Source: an uncultured Pseudomonadota bacterium (GTDB lineage: Bacteria > Pseudomonadota > Gammaproteobacteria > Steroidobacterales > Steroidobacteraceae). Taken from it: DNA of 49,438 nt. The stretch covers positions 1 through 49,438 of the forward strand of contig CAIMCI010000273.1 of the NCBI GenBank assembly GCA_903839465.1. Direction: 5' to 3'. Shown piece by piece: positions 1-10,191 of this stretch; within the stretch, counting starts at the first letter, position 1, and each line of letters opens with the position of its first letter. Made by a program: the position numbers and the translations under genes. The notes beneath the pieces were generated by a model. It was not told the DNA's origin and searched no databases. It worked only from the letters and a program-made list of their open reading frames with translations.

Positions 1-178
1 CACCCGCCACTACGGCCGACCGGCCGACGGTGTGCACGCCGTCCAGTTTGAACTGGGGCAGCTCGCCTACCTCGATGAACCCGGCACCGTCTACAGCGAG
101 GCGCGTGCGGCCGATCTCAAGGCGCTGCTGCGGCGGCTCGTGGCGGTCCTGGTCGACTACCGGCCGGAGGAGCGCTGA
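1..178 (+). CDS. hutG: N-formylglutamate deformylase, C-terminal fragment
   Basis: This is the last 58 codons of a gene that begins before the window; the reading frame starts at base 2 and ends with TGA at 176-178. The segment RHYGRPADGVHAVQFELGQ followed by a helix-rich tail matches the C-terminal end of HutG-type N-formylglutamate amidohydrolases, which release glutamate and formate from N-formylglutamate in the five-step histidine degradation route. Its stop is one base before the ATG of hutD, which supports co-transcription and the hut assignment. The active-site part lies outside the window, so activity cannot be judged. The identification rests on this short conserved tail and the neighbour. 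Confidence 0.8.
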   Translation, partial: TRHYGRPADGVHAVQFELGQLAYLDEPGTVYSEARAADLKALLRRLVAVLVDYRPEER

Positions 179-179
179 C

Positions 180-749
180 ATGCAGCACGTTCCGGCGGCG
201 GCCTACGTCGCCATGCCCTGGAAGAACGGCAAGGGCGTCACCCTCGAGATCGCGCGCGCGCCGGCGGCGCCGGCCGCGTTCGACTGGCGCCTGAGCCTGG
301 CGAGCATCGACACCGACGGCCCGTTCTCGAGCTACGGCGGATACGAGCGTGTCGTCGTGCTGGTCGAAGGCGACGGCTTCGAGCTCGACTTCGGCGCCGG
401 TGACACGCGCACCCTGGTGGCGGCGGGGGATGCCGCCATTTTCGACGGCGGCGCGCCGGTCGACTGCCGGCTTCGCGGCAGGGCGTGCCGCGACCTCAGC
501 CTCATGGTGCGCCTGCCGGGAACGGTTACCGCGACGCGAGTGCTTGATCTCGTATCCTCCACCACGCTCGCCGGCGGCAGCAGCTCGCACCGGGCACTGT
601 TCGTGCTCGACGGCACGCTCGAGGCGGGCCTCGCGGTGCTCAACGCAGGCGACACGGTCCTGCTCGAGTCCATCGACACGGTGCTCACGCTGCGACCGGC
701 GGGCCCGGCGGCACGGGTGCTGCTGCTCGAGTGGCAGTTGCCCGACTAG
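180..749 (+). CDS. hutD: HutD/Ves family protein
   Basis: This 189-residue cupin-fold protein has the HutD/Ves signature near its N-terminus (MPWKNGKG, then EIA, residues about 12-25) and the later SxDxDGPFSSYGGYER stretch around residues 40-56. HutD is encoded in many histidine-utilisation operons and has been proposed to limit or tune hut expression; its biochemical role is not settled. The ATG at 180 is chosen because it follows the hutG stop by one base and gives the usual family length; an upstream in-frame ATG at 30 would overlap hutG. The family usually has WKNGGG, here WKNGKG. No signal peptide is visible, so it should be cytoplasmic. Confidence 0.85.
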   Translation: MQHVPAAAYVAMPWKNGKGVTLEIARAPAAPAAFDWRLSLASIDTDGPFSSYGGYERVVVLVEGDGFELDFGAGDTRTLVAAGDAAIFDGGAPVDCRLRGRACRDLSLMVRLPGTVTATRVLDLVSSTTLAGGSSSHRALFVLDGTLEAGLAVLNAGDTVLLESIDTVLTLRPAGPAARVLLLEWQLPD

Positions 750-861
750 AACGGGCCGATTGTTTCCTGGCGGCGAACGCCGGGTTGCCGGCGCCGGCCG
801 ACCTGCCGGCATCGGTACACTGCACGCATCGTTCAGCCAGAATCCGACCTGGGAGCACGCG

Positions 862-1560
<699 letters not shown>

Positions 1561-1594
1561 GCTGCGCCCGCGCCGGCGGCCGAAACGCCGGTAG

Positions 1595-1624
1595 ACCGGA
1601 CGGGTCGGATCCGACCCGTCCGGT
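1595..1624. terminator. 30-bp perfect palindrome between convergent genes
   Basis: The arms ACCGGACGGGTCGGA and TCCGACCCGTCCGGT are exact reverse complements and abut at a central GGATCC, so the strand can fold into a hairpin of about 13 pairs around a GATC loop. It sits between the stop of the pirin gene (1560) and the stop of mmsA (1634), the right place for a bidirectional terminator. There is no T-run on either side, so a canonical intrinsic terminator is not proven. Confidence 0.6.
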
Positions 1625-1633
1625 TCCGGGCGA

Positions 1634-3166
<1,533 letters not shown>

Positions 3167-3181
3167 GGTCGTGCGGATTCC

Positions 3182-4534
3182 TTAGACGGTGGCAGGCGTG
3201 GCGCGCAGGGCACGGCGGATGCCCTCGACCATGTCGGTGACCTGGGTTTCGGTGCTGATGAACGGCGGGGCCAGCGCAAGAATGTCGCCGCTGAAGCGGG
3301 GCATCTGTCCGTCGTTCAGGGCGTTCTCGAAGACCTTGATGGCCTTGAGTCCTGGCTGTCCGGCGTACGGGGCGAGCTCGATGGCCGAGGCGAGGCCGAT
3401 GTTGCGCACGTCGGTGACATGCGGTTCGCCCTGCAGCGAATGCACGGCCTTCTCGAGCACGGGCGCCAGCGCCGCGGCGCGTTCGATGAGCTTCTCGTCG
3501 CGCATCACGTCGAGGGTTGCGTGGGCAGCGGCTACCGCCAGCGGGTGTCCCGAGTAGGTATAGCCGTGGAAGAATTCGATCGCGTGGGCCGGCCCGCTCA
3601 TGAAGGCCTGCTGGATGTCCTCCCGGACGATGACGCCGCCGAGCGGTACAGTGGCGTTGTTGACCGCCTTCGCAAACGTGTTGAGGTCCGCCTCGACACC
3701 GAAGTAGCTGCCGGCAAACGGCGTGCCCAGGCGACCGAAGCCCGTGATGACCTCGTCAAATATCAGCAGGATGCCGTGCTTCGTGCAGATCTCGCGCAGG
3801 CGCTTGAGATAGCCCTTGGGCGGCACGATGACGCCGGTCGAGCCCTGCATCGGCTCGACGATGACGGCGGCGATGGTCGAGGCATCGTGCAGGGCGACGA
3901 TCCGCTCCAGATCCTCGGCGAGATGCGCGCCCCAGTCGGGCTCGCCCTTGCTGAAGGCCATCTGCGCCGGGTTCCAGGTGTGCGGCAGGTGATCGACGCC
4001 CGGGACCATCAGCGGCGCGAACATCTTGCGGTTGGCGACGATGCCGCCGACCGAGATGCCGCCGAGGCCCACGCCGTGATAACCGCGTTCGCGGCCGATG
4101 ATGCGGGTCCGCGCCGCGTCGCCGCGCAGGCGATGGTAGGCAACGGCGATCTTGAGGGCCGTGTCGACCGCCTCCGAGCCCGAGTTGACGAAGAACACGC
4201 TGTCGTTCGGGCGCCCGGCGAGCGCGGCGATCCGCGAGGCGAGCGCAAAGGCGGCCGGATGGCCCATCTGGAAGCTCGGGGAGAAGTCGAGCGTCTCGAC
4301 CTGCGTCTGCACGGCCTTGACGACCGTCGGGTGCGAGTGGCCGAGCGGCGAACACCACAGACCGGAAAGGCAATCGAACACGCGGCGACCGTCGGCCAGT
4401 TCGTAATAGGCGCCCTTGGCCTTCGTGATCAGGCGCGGCTTGGCCTTGAAGTAGCGGTTGTGCGTGAAGGGCATCCACCAGTTCCGCAGGTCGAGGTTCT
4501 GGCTGTCGGGGTGCAGGTCGGTGACGGCGTTCAT
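3182..4534 (-). CDS. bauA: Beta-alanine (omega-amino acid):pyruvate aminotransferase
   Basis: This 450-residue class-III PLP transaminase begins with the WWMPFTHNRYFKAKPRL block typical of Pseudomonas omega-amino-acid:pyruvate aminotransferases. FDEV contains the ring-nitrogen Asp260, and TFAKAVNNA contains the Schiff-base Lys289, nearly the same position as in the characterised P. putida enzyme. It should move the amino group of beta-alanine or similar omega-amines to pyruvate, producing malonate semialdehyde for the mmsA product 15 bases downstream. A GGAG sequence lies about five bases before the ATG. A divergent MocR regulator 118 bp away is the likely controller. Substrate preference (beta-alanine, GABA, putrescine products) is not fixed by sequence. 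Confidence 0.9.
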   Translation of the reverse strand: MNAVTDLHPDSQNLDLRNWWMPFTHNRYFKAKPRLITKAKGAYYELADGRRVFDCLSGLWCSPLGHSHPTVVKAVQTQVETLDFSPSFQMGHPAAFALASRIAALAGRPNDSVFFVNSGSEAVDTALKIAVAYHRLRGDAARTRIIGRERGYHGVGLGGISVGGIVANRKMFAPLMVPGVDHLPHTWNPAQMAFSKGEPDWGAHLAEDLERIVALHDASTIAAVIVEPMQGSTGVIVPPKGYLKRLREICTKHGILLIFDEVITGFGRLGTPFAGSYFGVEADLNTFAKAVNNATVPLGGVIVREDIQQAFMSGPAHAIEFFHGYTYSGHPLAVAAAHATLDVMRDEKLIERAAALAPVLEKAVHSLQGEPHVTDVRNIGLASAIELAPYAGQPGLKAIKVFENALNDGQMPRFSGDILALAPPFISTETQVTDMVEGIRRALRATPATV

Positions 4535-4619
4535 GGGCGCTCCGCGGATGACGGGTGAATGTGCCTACCCTGCGCCCGACCGTTGCTGGACGCCAGTCAC
4601 GGCGAGCGCAAATACCCGC

Positions 4620-4647
4620 TATACTGTATTGGTCCTATACGCTATAC
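4620..4647. promoter_or_regulatory. Triple TATAC repeat, candidate MocR operator
   Basis: In the 118-bp divergent region between bauA and the MocR gene, TATAC occurs at 4620-4624, 4636-4640 and 4643-4647, and the first copy is part of the palindrome ATACTGTAT (4621-4629). MocR regulators such as GabR, PdxR and TauR bind pairs of direct repeats in exactly this kind of divergent promoter. This AT-rich block stands out from the surrounding GC-rich DNA. The repeats are seen; the binding is inferred. Confidence 0.5.
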
Positions 4648-4652
4648 GGATT

Positions 4653-6032
4653 ATGTTAAATAAAGCGCCGGACCGATCACTGCTGAACCGGCTGGCGCAG
4701 GAGCTGCGCGCGGACATCGACGCGCGACGGCTGCCGGCGGGAACGCGGCTTCCGTCGGTCCGCATGCTGGCGCGCGCCCGGGGTGTGAGTGCCTTCACGG
4801 CCGCTGCCGTCTACGAGCGGCTGGTGGCGCTTGGCGAGGTCGAGGCGCGCCGCGGCAGCGGCTATTTCGTCGCCGGGAGGGTGGCGGCCATCCGGCCACC
4901 CCGCGGGCGCGAGGTTCCGTCCGATTCGCTGTGGGAAAGTCGCGACGATCCGCAGGCATCGATGATCCGGGTCGATGCGGGCTGTGGCTGGCTGCCGCTC
5001 GACTGGCTGTCGCACGAGGCCATTCGCGCCGCCCTGCGCGCTGCGGCGCGCAGTCCGGTGCTGGGCCTCGGCTACGGCAGTCCGCAGGGCCTCGCGGCGC
5101 TTCGCGAGCAGTTTGCGATGGGTCTGCGGGCGCGCGGCCTGCTGGTCGACGCCGAACGCGTCCTGACAACGCAGGGAGCGAGCCAGGCGCTCGACCTCAT
5201 CGTCCGCGAACTGCTCGAGCCGGGCGACACGGTGATGGTCGAGGATCCGGCGTACCCGCCCCTGCTCGACATGCTGCGCGCGCGCCGCGTCAATCTCGTC
5301 GGCGTTCCGCGCACAGCGGACGGTCCGGATGCCGACGCCCTCGCACGCGCCGTACGCCGGCGGGCGCCCAAGCTCTTCTTCACCAACACGACCCTGCAGA
5401 ACCCGACCGGTACGACAACCACGCTGCCCGTGGCGCACCGGCTGCTCGAGCTTGCCGAGCTCTACGACTTCCTCATCGTCGAGGACGACATCTACGCGGA
5501 GCTTGCGCCGACAGCGACGGCGAGCCTGGCGGTCCTTGACCAGTGTCGCCGCGTGCTCCTCGTGCACAGCGTGTCGAAGACGATCGCTCCGGACCTGCGC
5601 GTCGGCTACGTGGTCGCCCCGCCAGCCGTGCACAAGCGCCTCGTCCGCGCCAAGGCCCGGGCTGCGCTGTCCTCCAGTGCCGTCGTCGAGCAGGTCGTCC
5701 TCGACATCCTGACGCGCGGGCATTACCGCCGCCATCTGGAGACGCTGCGTCGTCGCCTCGGTGACGCACAGCTGGCCGTGCAGGCCGCCTTCGCCCAGCG
5801 ACAGGTCGAGATTGCGTTCCGACCTGGCGGTGGCATGTTCCTCTGGGCAAGGCTGCCGGGGAGCATCCCGGGCGGCAAGCTGTGGCGCCTGGCCGCCGAG
5901 CATGGCGTGCTGCTGGCGCCCGGCGAGCTCTTCCAGGTCAGCGGCCGCGCGACGCCGTTCTGGCGGTTCAACGTGGCCCATGCCGACGCGGCCGAGCTGT
6001 ATGATTTTGTCGGCCGGCTGGCCCCGTCCTGA
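4653..6032 (+). CDS. MocR-type (GntR-HTH plus aminotransferase) transcription regulator
   Basis: This 459-residue protein has an N-terminal GntR winged helix (about residues 8-78, with LPSVRMLARARGVS and VYERLVALGEVEARRGSGYFV) followed by a class-I aminotransferase fold (about 105-455). NPTG sits at 250-253, EDDIY at 277-281, and VSKT contains the PLP-binding Lys309. Such MocR proteins use PLP or a PLP-substrate adduct as effector rather than transaminating. Start ATG 4653 gives the standard N-terminus; an open frame extends upstream but crosses the promoter. Its divergent position makes the bauA-mmsA pair the obvious target. The thioesterase and permease genes follow on its strand. The effector is unknown; beta-alanine is a reasonable guess. 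Confidence 0.9.
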   Translation: MLNKAPDRSLLNRLAQELRADIDARRLPAGTRLPSVRMLARARGVSAFTAAAVYERLVALGEVEARRGSGYFVAGRVAAIRPPRGREVPSDSLWESRDDPQASMIRVDAGCGWLPLDWLSHEAIRAALRAAARSPVLGLGYGSPQGLAALREQFAMGLRARGLLVDAERVLTTQGASQALDLIVRELLEPGDTVMVEDPAYPPLLDMLRARRVNLVGVPRTADGPDADALARAVRRRAPKLFFTNTTLQNPTGTTTTLPVAHRLLELAELYDFLIVEDDIYAELAPTATASLAVLDQCRRVLLVHSVSKTIAPDLRVGYVVAPPAVHKRLVRAKARAALSSSAVVEQVVLDILTRGHYRRHLETLRRRLGDAQLAVQAAFAQRQVEIAFRPGGGMFLWARLPGSIPGGKLWRLAAEHGVLLAPGELFQVSGRATPFWRFNVAHADAAELYDFVGRLAPS

Positions 6033-6054
6033 GTACGCGCGCGGAGTGTCTGTC

Positions 6055-6552
6055 TTGAGCGAGCCGTCCTTTCGCCTGCCCGAGCCCCATGTCATGGGCC
6101 ACCGCGTCATGGCCGACGAGATCGATGCGTACAACCACGTCAACAATGCCGTGTACGTGCGCTGGCTCGACCGGGCGGCGTGGCAACACTCCGCGCGCCT
6201 CGGCATCTCGATCGATCACTGCACGGCCCTCCGCCGTGGCATGGCCGTGCGGCACACGCGGCTCGATTACCTCGCCGCTGCCATGCTCGGCGACCAGCTG
6301 TTGATCGCGACGTGGATCTACGACAGCGACGGGCGCCTGCGCTGCTCGCGGCGCTTCGAGATCCTTCGCGCTGCCGATGGCGAACGCGTTCTGGAAGCGG
6401 AAGTCGACTACTTCTGCCTTAACCTCGACAGCGGACGGCCGGCCCGCTACCCGGCGGAGTTCACCAGCGCCTACCAGCCGCCGCCCGCCGTCGCGCAGGC
6501 CTACGCCGAGCTGCCTGATGCGGCGCGCCAATTGGGGCGCTGGCCGCGCTGA
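6055..6552 (+). CDS. Acyl-CoA thioesterase, hotdog fold (4HBT type)
   Basis: This protein of about 165 residues carries the hotdog motif DAYNHVNNAVYVRWLDRA near its N-terminus, matching the 4-hydroxybenzoyl-CoA thioesterase/FatA-like group where the Asp/Asn-His region is catalytic. It should hydrolyse acyl-CoA or acyl-ACP thioesters in the cytoplasm. The start is uncertain. TTG 6055 is preferred because GGAG (6043-6046) lies eight bases before it; GTG 6046 is an in-frame alternative that would consume that site. The gene starts only 22 bases after the MocR stop and probably shares its transcript. It may clear CoA esters made by the neighbouring CoA-dependent MmsA, but that is inference. Confidence 0.78.
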   Translation: MSEPSFRLPEPHVMGHRVMADEIDAYNHVNNAVYVRWLDRAAWQHSARLGISIDHCTALRRGMAVRHTRLDYLAAAMLGDQLLIATWIYDSDGRLRCSRRFEILRAADGERVLEAEVDYFCLNLDSGRPARYPAEFTSAYQPPPAVAQAYAELPDAARQLGRWPR

Positions 6553-6643
6553 GCGGAGGGCCGACCGGCACCCCCGGATACGACGGCCGACCGTGGTACA
6601 TTTTGCCCCGGAACCGACCGGTTCCACAGCCAAGGACCCCGCG

Positions 6644-8023
6644 ATGCAACCGACGATGACGGCGGATCCGACGACGAGTCCGCAATTGAGTCAGGCGCTG
6701 CAGGCGCGCCACATCTCCATGATTTCCATCGGCGGCATGATCGGCGCGGGGCTGTTCGTCGGCAGCAGCGCCGCTATCATCGCGACCGGGCCGGCCATTG
6801 TCCTCAGTTTCCTGCTGGCCGGCGGCCTGATCGTGCTCGTGATGCGCATGCTCGCGGAGATGGCGGTGACACTGCCTGGAATCCGCTCCTTCACGGAGTT
6901 CACGCGTGCCGGGCTCGGCGACGGCGCGGGCTTCGTGGTTGGCTGGCTGTACTGGTATTTCTGGATCATCGTCGTGCCGGTCGAGGCGATTGCCGGGGCC
7001 CGGATCATCAACGAGTGGCTGCCGCAGTTCGCGCAGTGGCAGATCGGTGCGGCGCTGATGGCGGTGATGACGGCCGTCAACCTGATGTCGGCGCGCTCCT
7101 ACGGCGAGTTCGAGTTCTGGTTCGCCTCGATCAAGGTCGCGGCGATCCTCGTCTTCATCCTCCTCGGCGCGTCCTATGTGCTCGGCTACAGCTCGCCATC
7201 GGGGCCCACCTGGGCGAATCTGACCGGGCACGGCGGTTTCATGCCCTTCGGGCCGAAGTCGGTGCTCGCCGGCGTGATTACCGTGTTCTTCTCGCTGACC
7301 GGTGCCGAGATAACGATGATAGCCGCGGCGGAATCGGCACAGCCCAGCCGCGCGGTCGCGCAGATGGGCAATGCGGTCATCGGCCGCATCCTCATCTTCT
7401 ACGTCGTGTCGATTTTCCTGATCGTCGCCGCCGTACCCTGGACGCTGGTCAGGTCCGGCGAGTCGCCGTTCGCGCTCGTCCTGACGCAGATGAACTTCGC
7501 GTGGGTGGGTCTTGCGATGAAGGTCATCATCCTGACCGCCGTTCTCTCGTGCCTCAACTCCGCGTTCTACGTCTGCTCAAGAGTGATGTTCATGCTTGCC
7601 GCGCACCGTGACGCGCCGCAGGCGCTGGTCGTCCTCAACGCGCGCGGCGTACCGGTTCGTTCCGTCCTGCTCGGGACCGTGGCCGGCCTGCTCGGGATAT
7701 TTGCCCAGCAACTCTCGCCGGACAGGGTATTCGCGTTCCTCGTCAACGCCTCGGGCGCCCTGATCGTCTTCATCTATATGGCGATAGCGCTGTCGCAGAT
7801 CCGCCTGCGGCAGCGGCGCGAGCGGACCGGAGGCCCCGCGCCACCGATCCTGATGTGGGGCTTTCCGCTTCTGAGCTACCTCGCGATCGGTGCGTTGCTG
7901 GCGGTACTCGCCGCGATGGCCCTGACCGATGCCCACGAAGCCGAGTTCTGGATCAGCCTGCTGACGCTCGGTACGGCCATAGGCGCCTATTTCCTGGTCT
8001 CGAGGCTGCGCGCGCCGGGCTAG
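6644..8023 (+). CDS. APC-family amino acid permease (GABA/beta-alanine permease-like)
   Basis: This 459-residue integral membrane protein has about twelve hydrophobic segments. The first carries the APC substrate-backbone motif GGMIGAGLFVGSS (residues about 27-39), where the Gly-rich unwound helix binds the amino-acid carboxylate. It resembles the AAT group (GabP, CycA, AroP) in length and layout. Placed 91 bases after the thioesterase in the omega-amino-acid locus, it is probably the importer for the transaminase substrate, as BauD is in the Pseudomonas bau cluster. Substrate assignment is by context only. Confidence 0.85.
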   Translation: MQPTMTADPTTSPQLSQALQARHISMISIGGMIGAGLFVGSSAAIIATGPAIVLSFLLAGGLIVLVMRMLAEMAVTLPGIRSFTEFTRAGLGDGAGFVVGWLYWYFWIIVVPVEAIAGARIINEWLPQFAQWQIGAALMAVMTAVNLMSARSYGEFEFWFASIKVAAILVFILLGASYVLGYSSPSGPTWANLTGHGGFMPFGPKSVLAGVITVFFSLTGAEITMIAAAESAQPSRAVAQMGNAVIGRILIFYVVSIFLIVAAVPWTLVRSGESPFALVLTQMNFAWVGLAMKVIILTAVLSCLNSAFYVCSRVMFMLAAHRDAPQALVVLNARGVPVRSVLLGTVAGLLGIFAQQLSPDRVFAFLVNASGALIVFIYMAIALSQIRLRQRRERTGGPAPPILMWGFPLLSYLAIGALLAVLAAMALTDAHEAEFWISLLTLGTAIGAYFLVSRLRAPG

Positions 8024-8038
8024 CAGCGGGCCCGGGAC

Positions 8039-8057
8039 GGCCGCGGGTGCCGCGGCC
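8039..8057 (+). terminator. Short GC hairpin after the permease gene
   Basis: GGCCGCGG (8039-8046) and CCGCGGCC (8050-8057) form an eight-pair stem with loop GTG, 15 bases after the permease stop. It may end the mocR-thioesterase-permease transcript. There is no T-tract. Confidence 0.4.
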
Positions 8058-8124
8058 CGTCGTGGTATCCTATGCGGCCTAGACAATGCTGCGAATAGCG
8101 GCCAAAGCACGGCAGAACGGGTTC

Positions 8125-8847
8125 ATGGGACGTATTTTTGAAACGCGCAAACACGTGATGTTTGCCCGCTGGGACCGCATGGCGAAGCAGTTCGCGCGGG
8201 TCAGCAAGGAAATTGCCATCGCGGTGCGCGGCGGCGGCGCGGATCCTGGCAGCAACCCGGCGCTGCGGCGGGCCGTACAGAACGCCCGCGCGGTCAACAT
8301 GCCGAAGGACAAGGTCGAGGCCGCCATCAAGCGTGCCCTCGGCAAGGACACGGCCAATTACCAGGAAGTGCTCTACGAGGGCTATGCGCCGCACGGCGTC
8401 GCTGTCATCGTCGATGCCGCGACCGACAACCCGGTGCGCACGGTGTCGAACCTGCGCCATATCTTCTCGAAGTACGGCGGCAACCTCGGTACGGCGGGCA
8501 GCGTCAGCTTCCAGTTCAAGGCGATGGGCGTCTTCCGCCTGAACCCGGCCGGCATCAATGCCGAGGACCTCGAACTCGACATGATCGACCACGGCCTTGA
8601 CGACATGGGTGAGAGCGTCGGGGAAAAAGGCGAGCCCCAGCTGGTGCTGCGCTGCGCGTTCGGTGATTTCGGCGTCATGCAGAAGGCACTCGAGGATCGC
8701 GGTATCGCGCCGGTCTCCGCCGGCCGCGAGTACGTGTGCCTGACGCCGACCGAGCTGGCCGAGGAGCAGGCGACCGAAGCGCTGACACTCATCGACAAGC
8801 TCGAGCAGGACGACGACGTCCAGCACGTGTTCCACAATCTGGTCTGA
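8125..8847 (+). CDS. YebC/PmpR family protein, YeeN/TACO1-like subgroup
   Basis: This 240-residue protein starts [10 protein letters not shown] rather than the MAGHSKW of classical YebC, which places it in the YeeN-like subgroup of the same three-domain family. Conserved blocks include [23 protein letters not shown] (about residues 36-58), [13 protein letters not shown], and the C-terminal [19 protein letters not shown]. Family members include transcription regulators (PmpR), and the mitochondrial TACO1 and bacterial YebC proteins help ribosomes through difficult sequences. ATG 8125 fits the subgroup N-terminus; an in-frame ATG at 8086 would add 13 residues. It does not belong to an obvious operon. 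The ruvC context of classical yebC is absent. Confidence 0.88.
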   Translation: MGRIFETRKHVMFARWDRMAKQFARVSKEIAIAVRGGGADPGSNPALRRAVQNARAVNMPKDKVEAAIKRALGKDTANYQEVLYEGYAPHGVAVIVDAATDNPVRTVSNLRHIFSKYGGNLGTAGSVSFQFKAMGVFRLNPAGINAEDLELDMIDHGLDDMGESVGEKGEPQLVLRCAFGDFGVMQKALEDRGIAPVSAGREYVCLTPTELAEEQATEALTLIDKLEQDDDVQHVFHNLV

Positions 8848-8881
8848 ACGGCGCTGCGGGCAGGACGGGGAGGGCGGACGG

Positions 8882-9067
8882 ATGGGCAGATACGGTGGAA
8901 TCGGCGGGCTGATCCTGCTGGCGCTCGACGTCTGGGCGATTCTGCACATCTTCCAGAGCCGGGAGAGCAACGGCGCGAAGGTCGGCTGGACGGTCCTCGT
9001 CCTGGCGCTGCCGATGGTCGGGGCAATCGTCTGGTACTTCTTCGGGCCGCGCTCCAGCGAGACGTGA
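8882..9067 (+). CDS. Small membrane protein with PLDc_N-type domain
   Basis: This 61-residue protein has two hydrophobic helices (about residues 8-22 and 36-53) ending in WYFFGPR. That matches the phospholipase D-nuclease N-terminal domain found at the start of cardiolipin synthases and also as stand-alone small inner-membrane proteins. No catalytic HKD motif is present, so no lipase activity is expected. It lies 34 bases after the yeeN-like gene and 43 before the next gene, so it may be in the same transcript. Function of stand-alone copies is unknown. Confidence 0.7.
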   Translation: MGRYGGIGGLILLALDVWAILHIFQSRESNGAKVGWTVLVLALPMVGAIVWYFFGPRSSET

Positions 9068-9110
9068 CCGGGCGGACTCTCGCTGTGGATCGGGCGGTCG
9101 GTCGTCAGTC

Positions 9111-9542
9111 ATGATGCCGCGCTGGGTCCTGTACGCCGGGCTTTCGGCGCTGTTTGCCGGACTCACGCCGGTACTCGCGAAGCTCGGGCTCGGCGGCGTC
9201 AATGCCGATCTTGCGACCCTGGTTCGGACCGTGTTCGTCGTGGCCTTTCTGTTCGTCTGGCACGCAATCCTGCACGGCGTTCCCCGCCTGACGACGCTCG
9301 GCGCCCGAGCCTGGCTTTTCCTCGCCCTTTCTGCAGCCGCGACGGCCGGTTCCTGGGTCTACTACTACCGCGCCCTGCAGTCCGGACCGGTCGCCGGCGT
9401 CTCGGCCATCGACCGGGCGAGCCTGCTCGTCGCCGTGTGCCTCGCCGCCCTGCTGCTCGGTGAGCGGCTGACCGTGCGCGCCGTGGCCGGAGCGCTCCTC
9501 ATCACGGCCGGCGTGCTGGTGATGACTTTGAGGGGTCGCTAG
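9111..9542 (+). CDS. EamA-family half-size membrane transporter
   Basis: This 143-residue protein consists of one EamA (DMT superfamily) repeat with about five membrane helices. It opens with GLSALFAGLTPVLAKLG and has the C-terminal GERLTVRAVAGALLITAGVLV signature. Normal EamA transporters have two tandem repeats and about 300 residues, whereas this type (COG2510-like) is naturally single-repeat and probably works as a dimer. No substrate can be named. The tandem ATG ATG leaves the start uncertain by one codon. Confidence 0.75.
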   Translation: MMPRWVLYAGLSALFAGLTPVLAKLGLGGVNADLATLVRTVFVVAFLFVWHAILHGVPRLTTLGARAWLFLALSAAATAGSWVYYYRALQSGPVAGVSAIDRASLLVAVCLAALLLGERLTVRAVAGALLITAGVLVMTLRGR

Positions 9543-9606
9543 GCGCGGCCGCCGCCGGGCCCACCGGTACGGTCGTCGGGATTCACGTGATCGACGGAGC
9601 CTTGCC

Positions 9607-10191
9607 ATGACGCCTGCCAGCTGCCGTGTCGCCATCATCTACCATTCCGAGGCCGGCTCTACCGCGCAGCTCGCGCGGGAGATCGCCGTTGGCGCGTCGG
9701 CCGAGCCTGCGGTGGAGGTCGCCAGCCATCGGATCCTCGGCAGCGACATCGTCGATGGCCGGCTGCGCGATGAGGCCGGTCTCGAACTCGCGGACCGCGC
9801 GCAGGTCGTGCTGTTCGGGTCGCCGACCTACATGGGCGGGCCGTCCGCCCAGTTCAAGGCCTTTGCCGATGCGTCGAGCGAGCGCTGGTCCGCGCGGCGC
9901 TGGGTCGACAAACTGGCCGGCGGCTTTACCATCGGCGCGAGCCTCAACGGCGACCAGCTCAACACACTGCTGTACTTCAGCGTCCTCGCAGGCCAGCACG
10001 GCATGCTGTGGGCCGGCCTTGACGTCACCGGCGGGACGGGGAGTTCCGCCCTCAACCGGCTCGGTACGCAACTCGGGCTCGCCGCGTACACGGAAACCTC
10101 GGAGGCCGACGCGGCGGATCTCGCCACGGCACGTTACTTCGGCGCGCGGATGGCCCGGCTCGGCCGGACACTGCTCGGCGCTTCGCGATGA
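9607..10191 (+). CDS. Flavodoxin-like NAD(P)H:quinone oxidoreductase family protein
   Basis: This 194-residue protein has a flavodoxin fold. IIYHSEAGSTAQLAREIA (residues about 9-26) is the FMN phosphate-binding loop, GSPTYMGGPSAQFKAF is the second FMN loop, and GGTGSSALN follows near residue 145. It belongs to the WrbA/NAD(P)H-dependent FMN reductase group and probably carries out two-electron reduction of quinones or flavin. Its stop overlaps the start of the next gene by four bases (ATGA), so the two are translationally coupled. The physiological acceptor is unknown. Confidence 0.8.
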   Translation: MTPASCRVAIIYHSEAGSTAQLAREIAVGASAEPAVEVASHRILGSDIVDGRLRDEAGLELADRAQVVLFGSPTYMGGPSAQFKAFADASSERWSARRWVDKLAGGFTIGASLNGDQLNTLLYFSVLAGQHGMLWAGLDVTGGTGSSALNRLGTQLGLAAYTETSEADAADLATARYFGARMARLGRTLLGASR

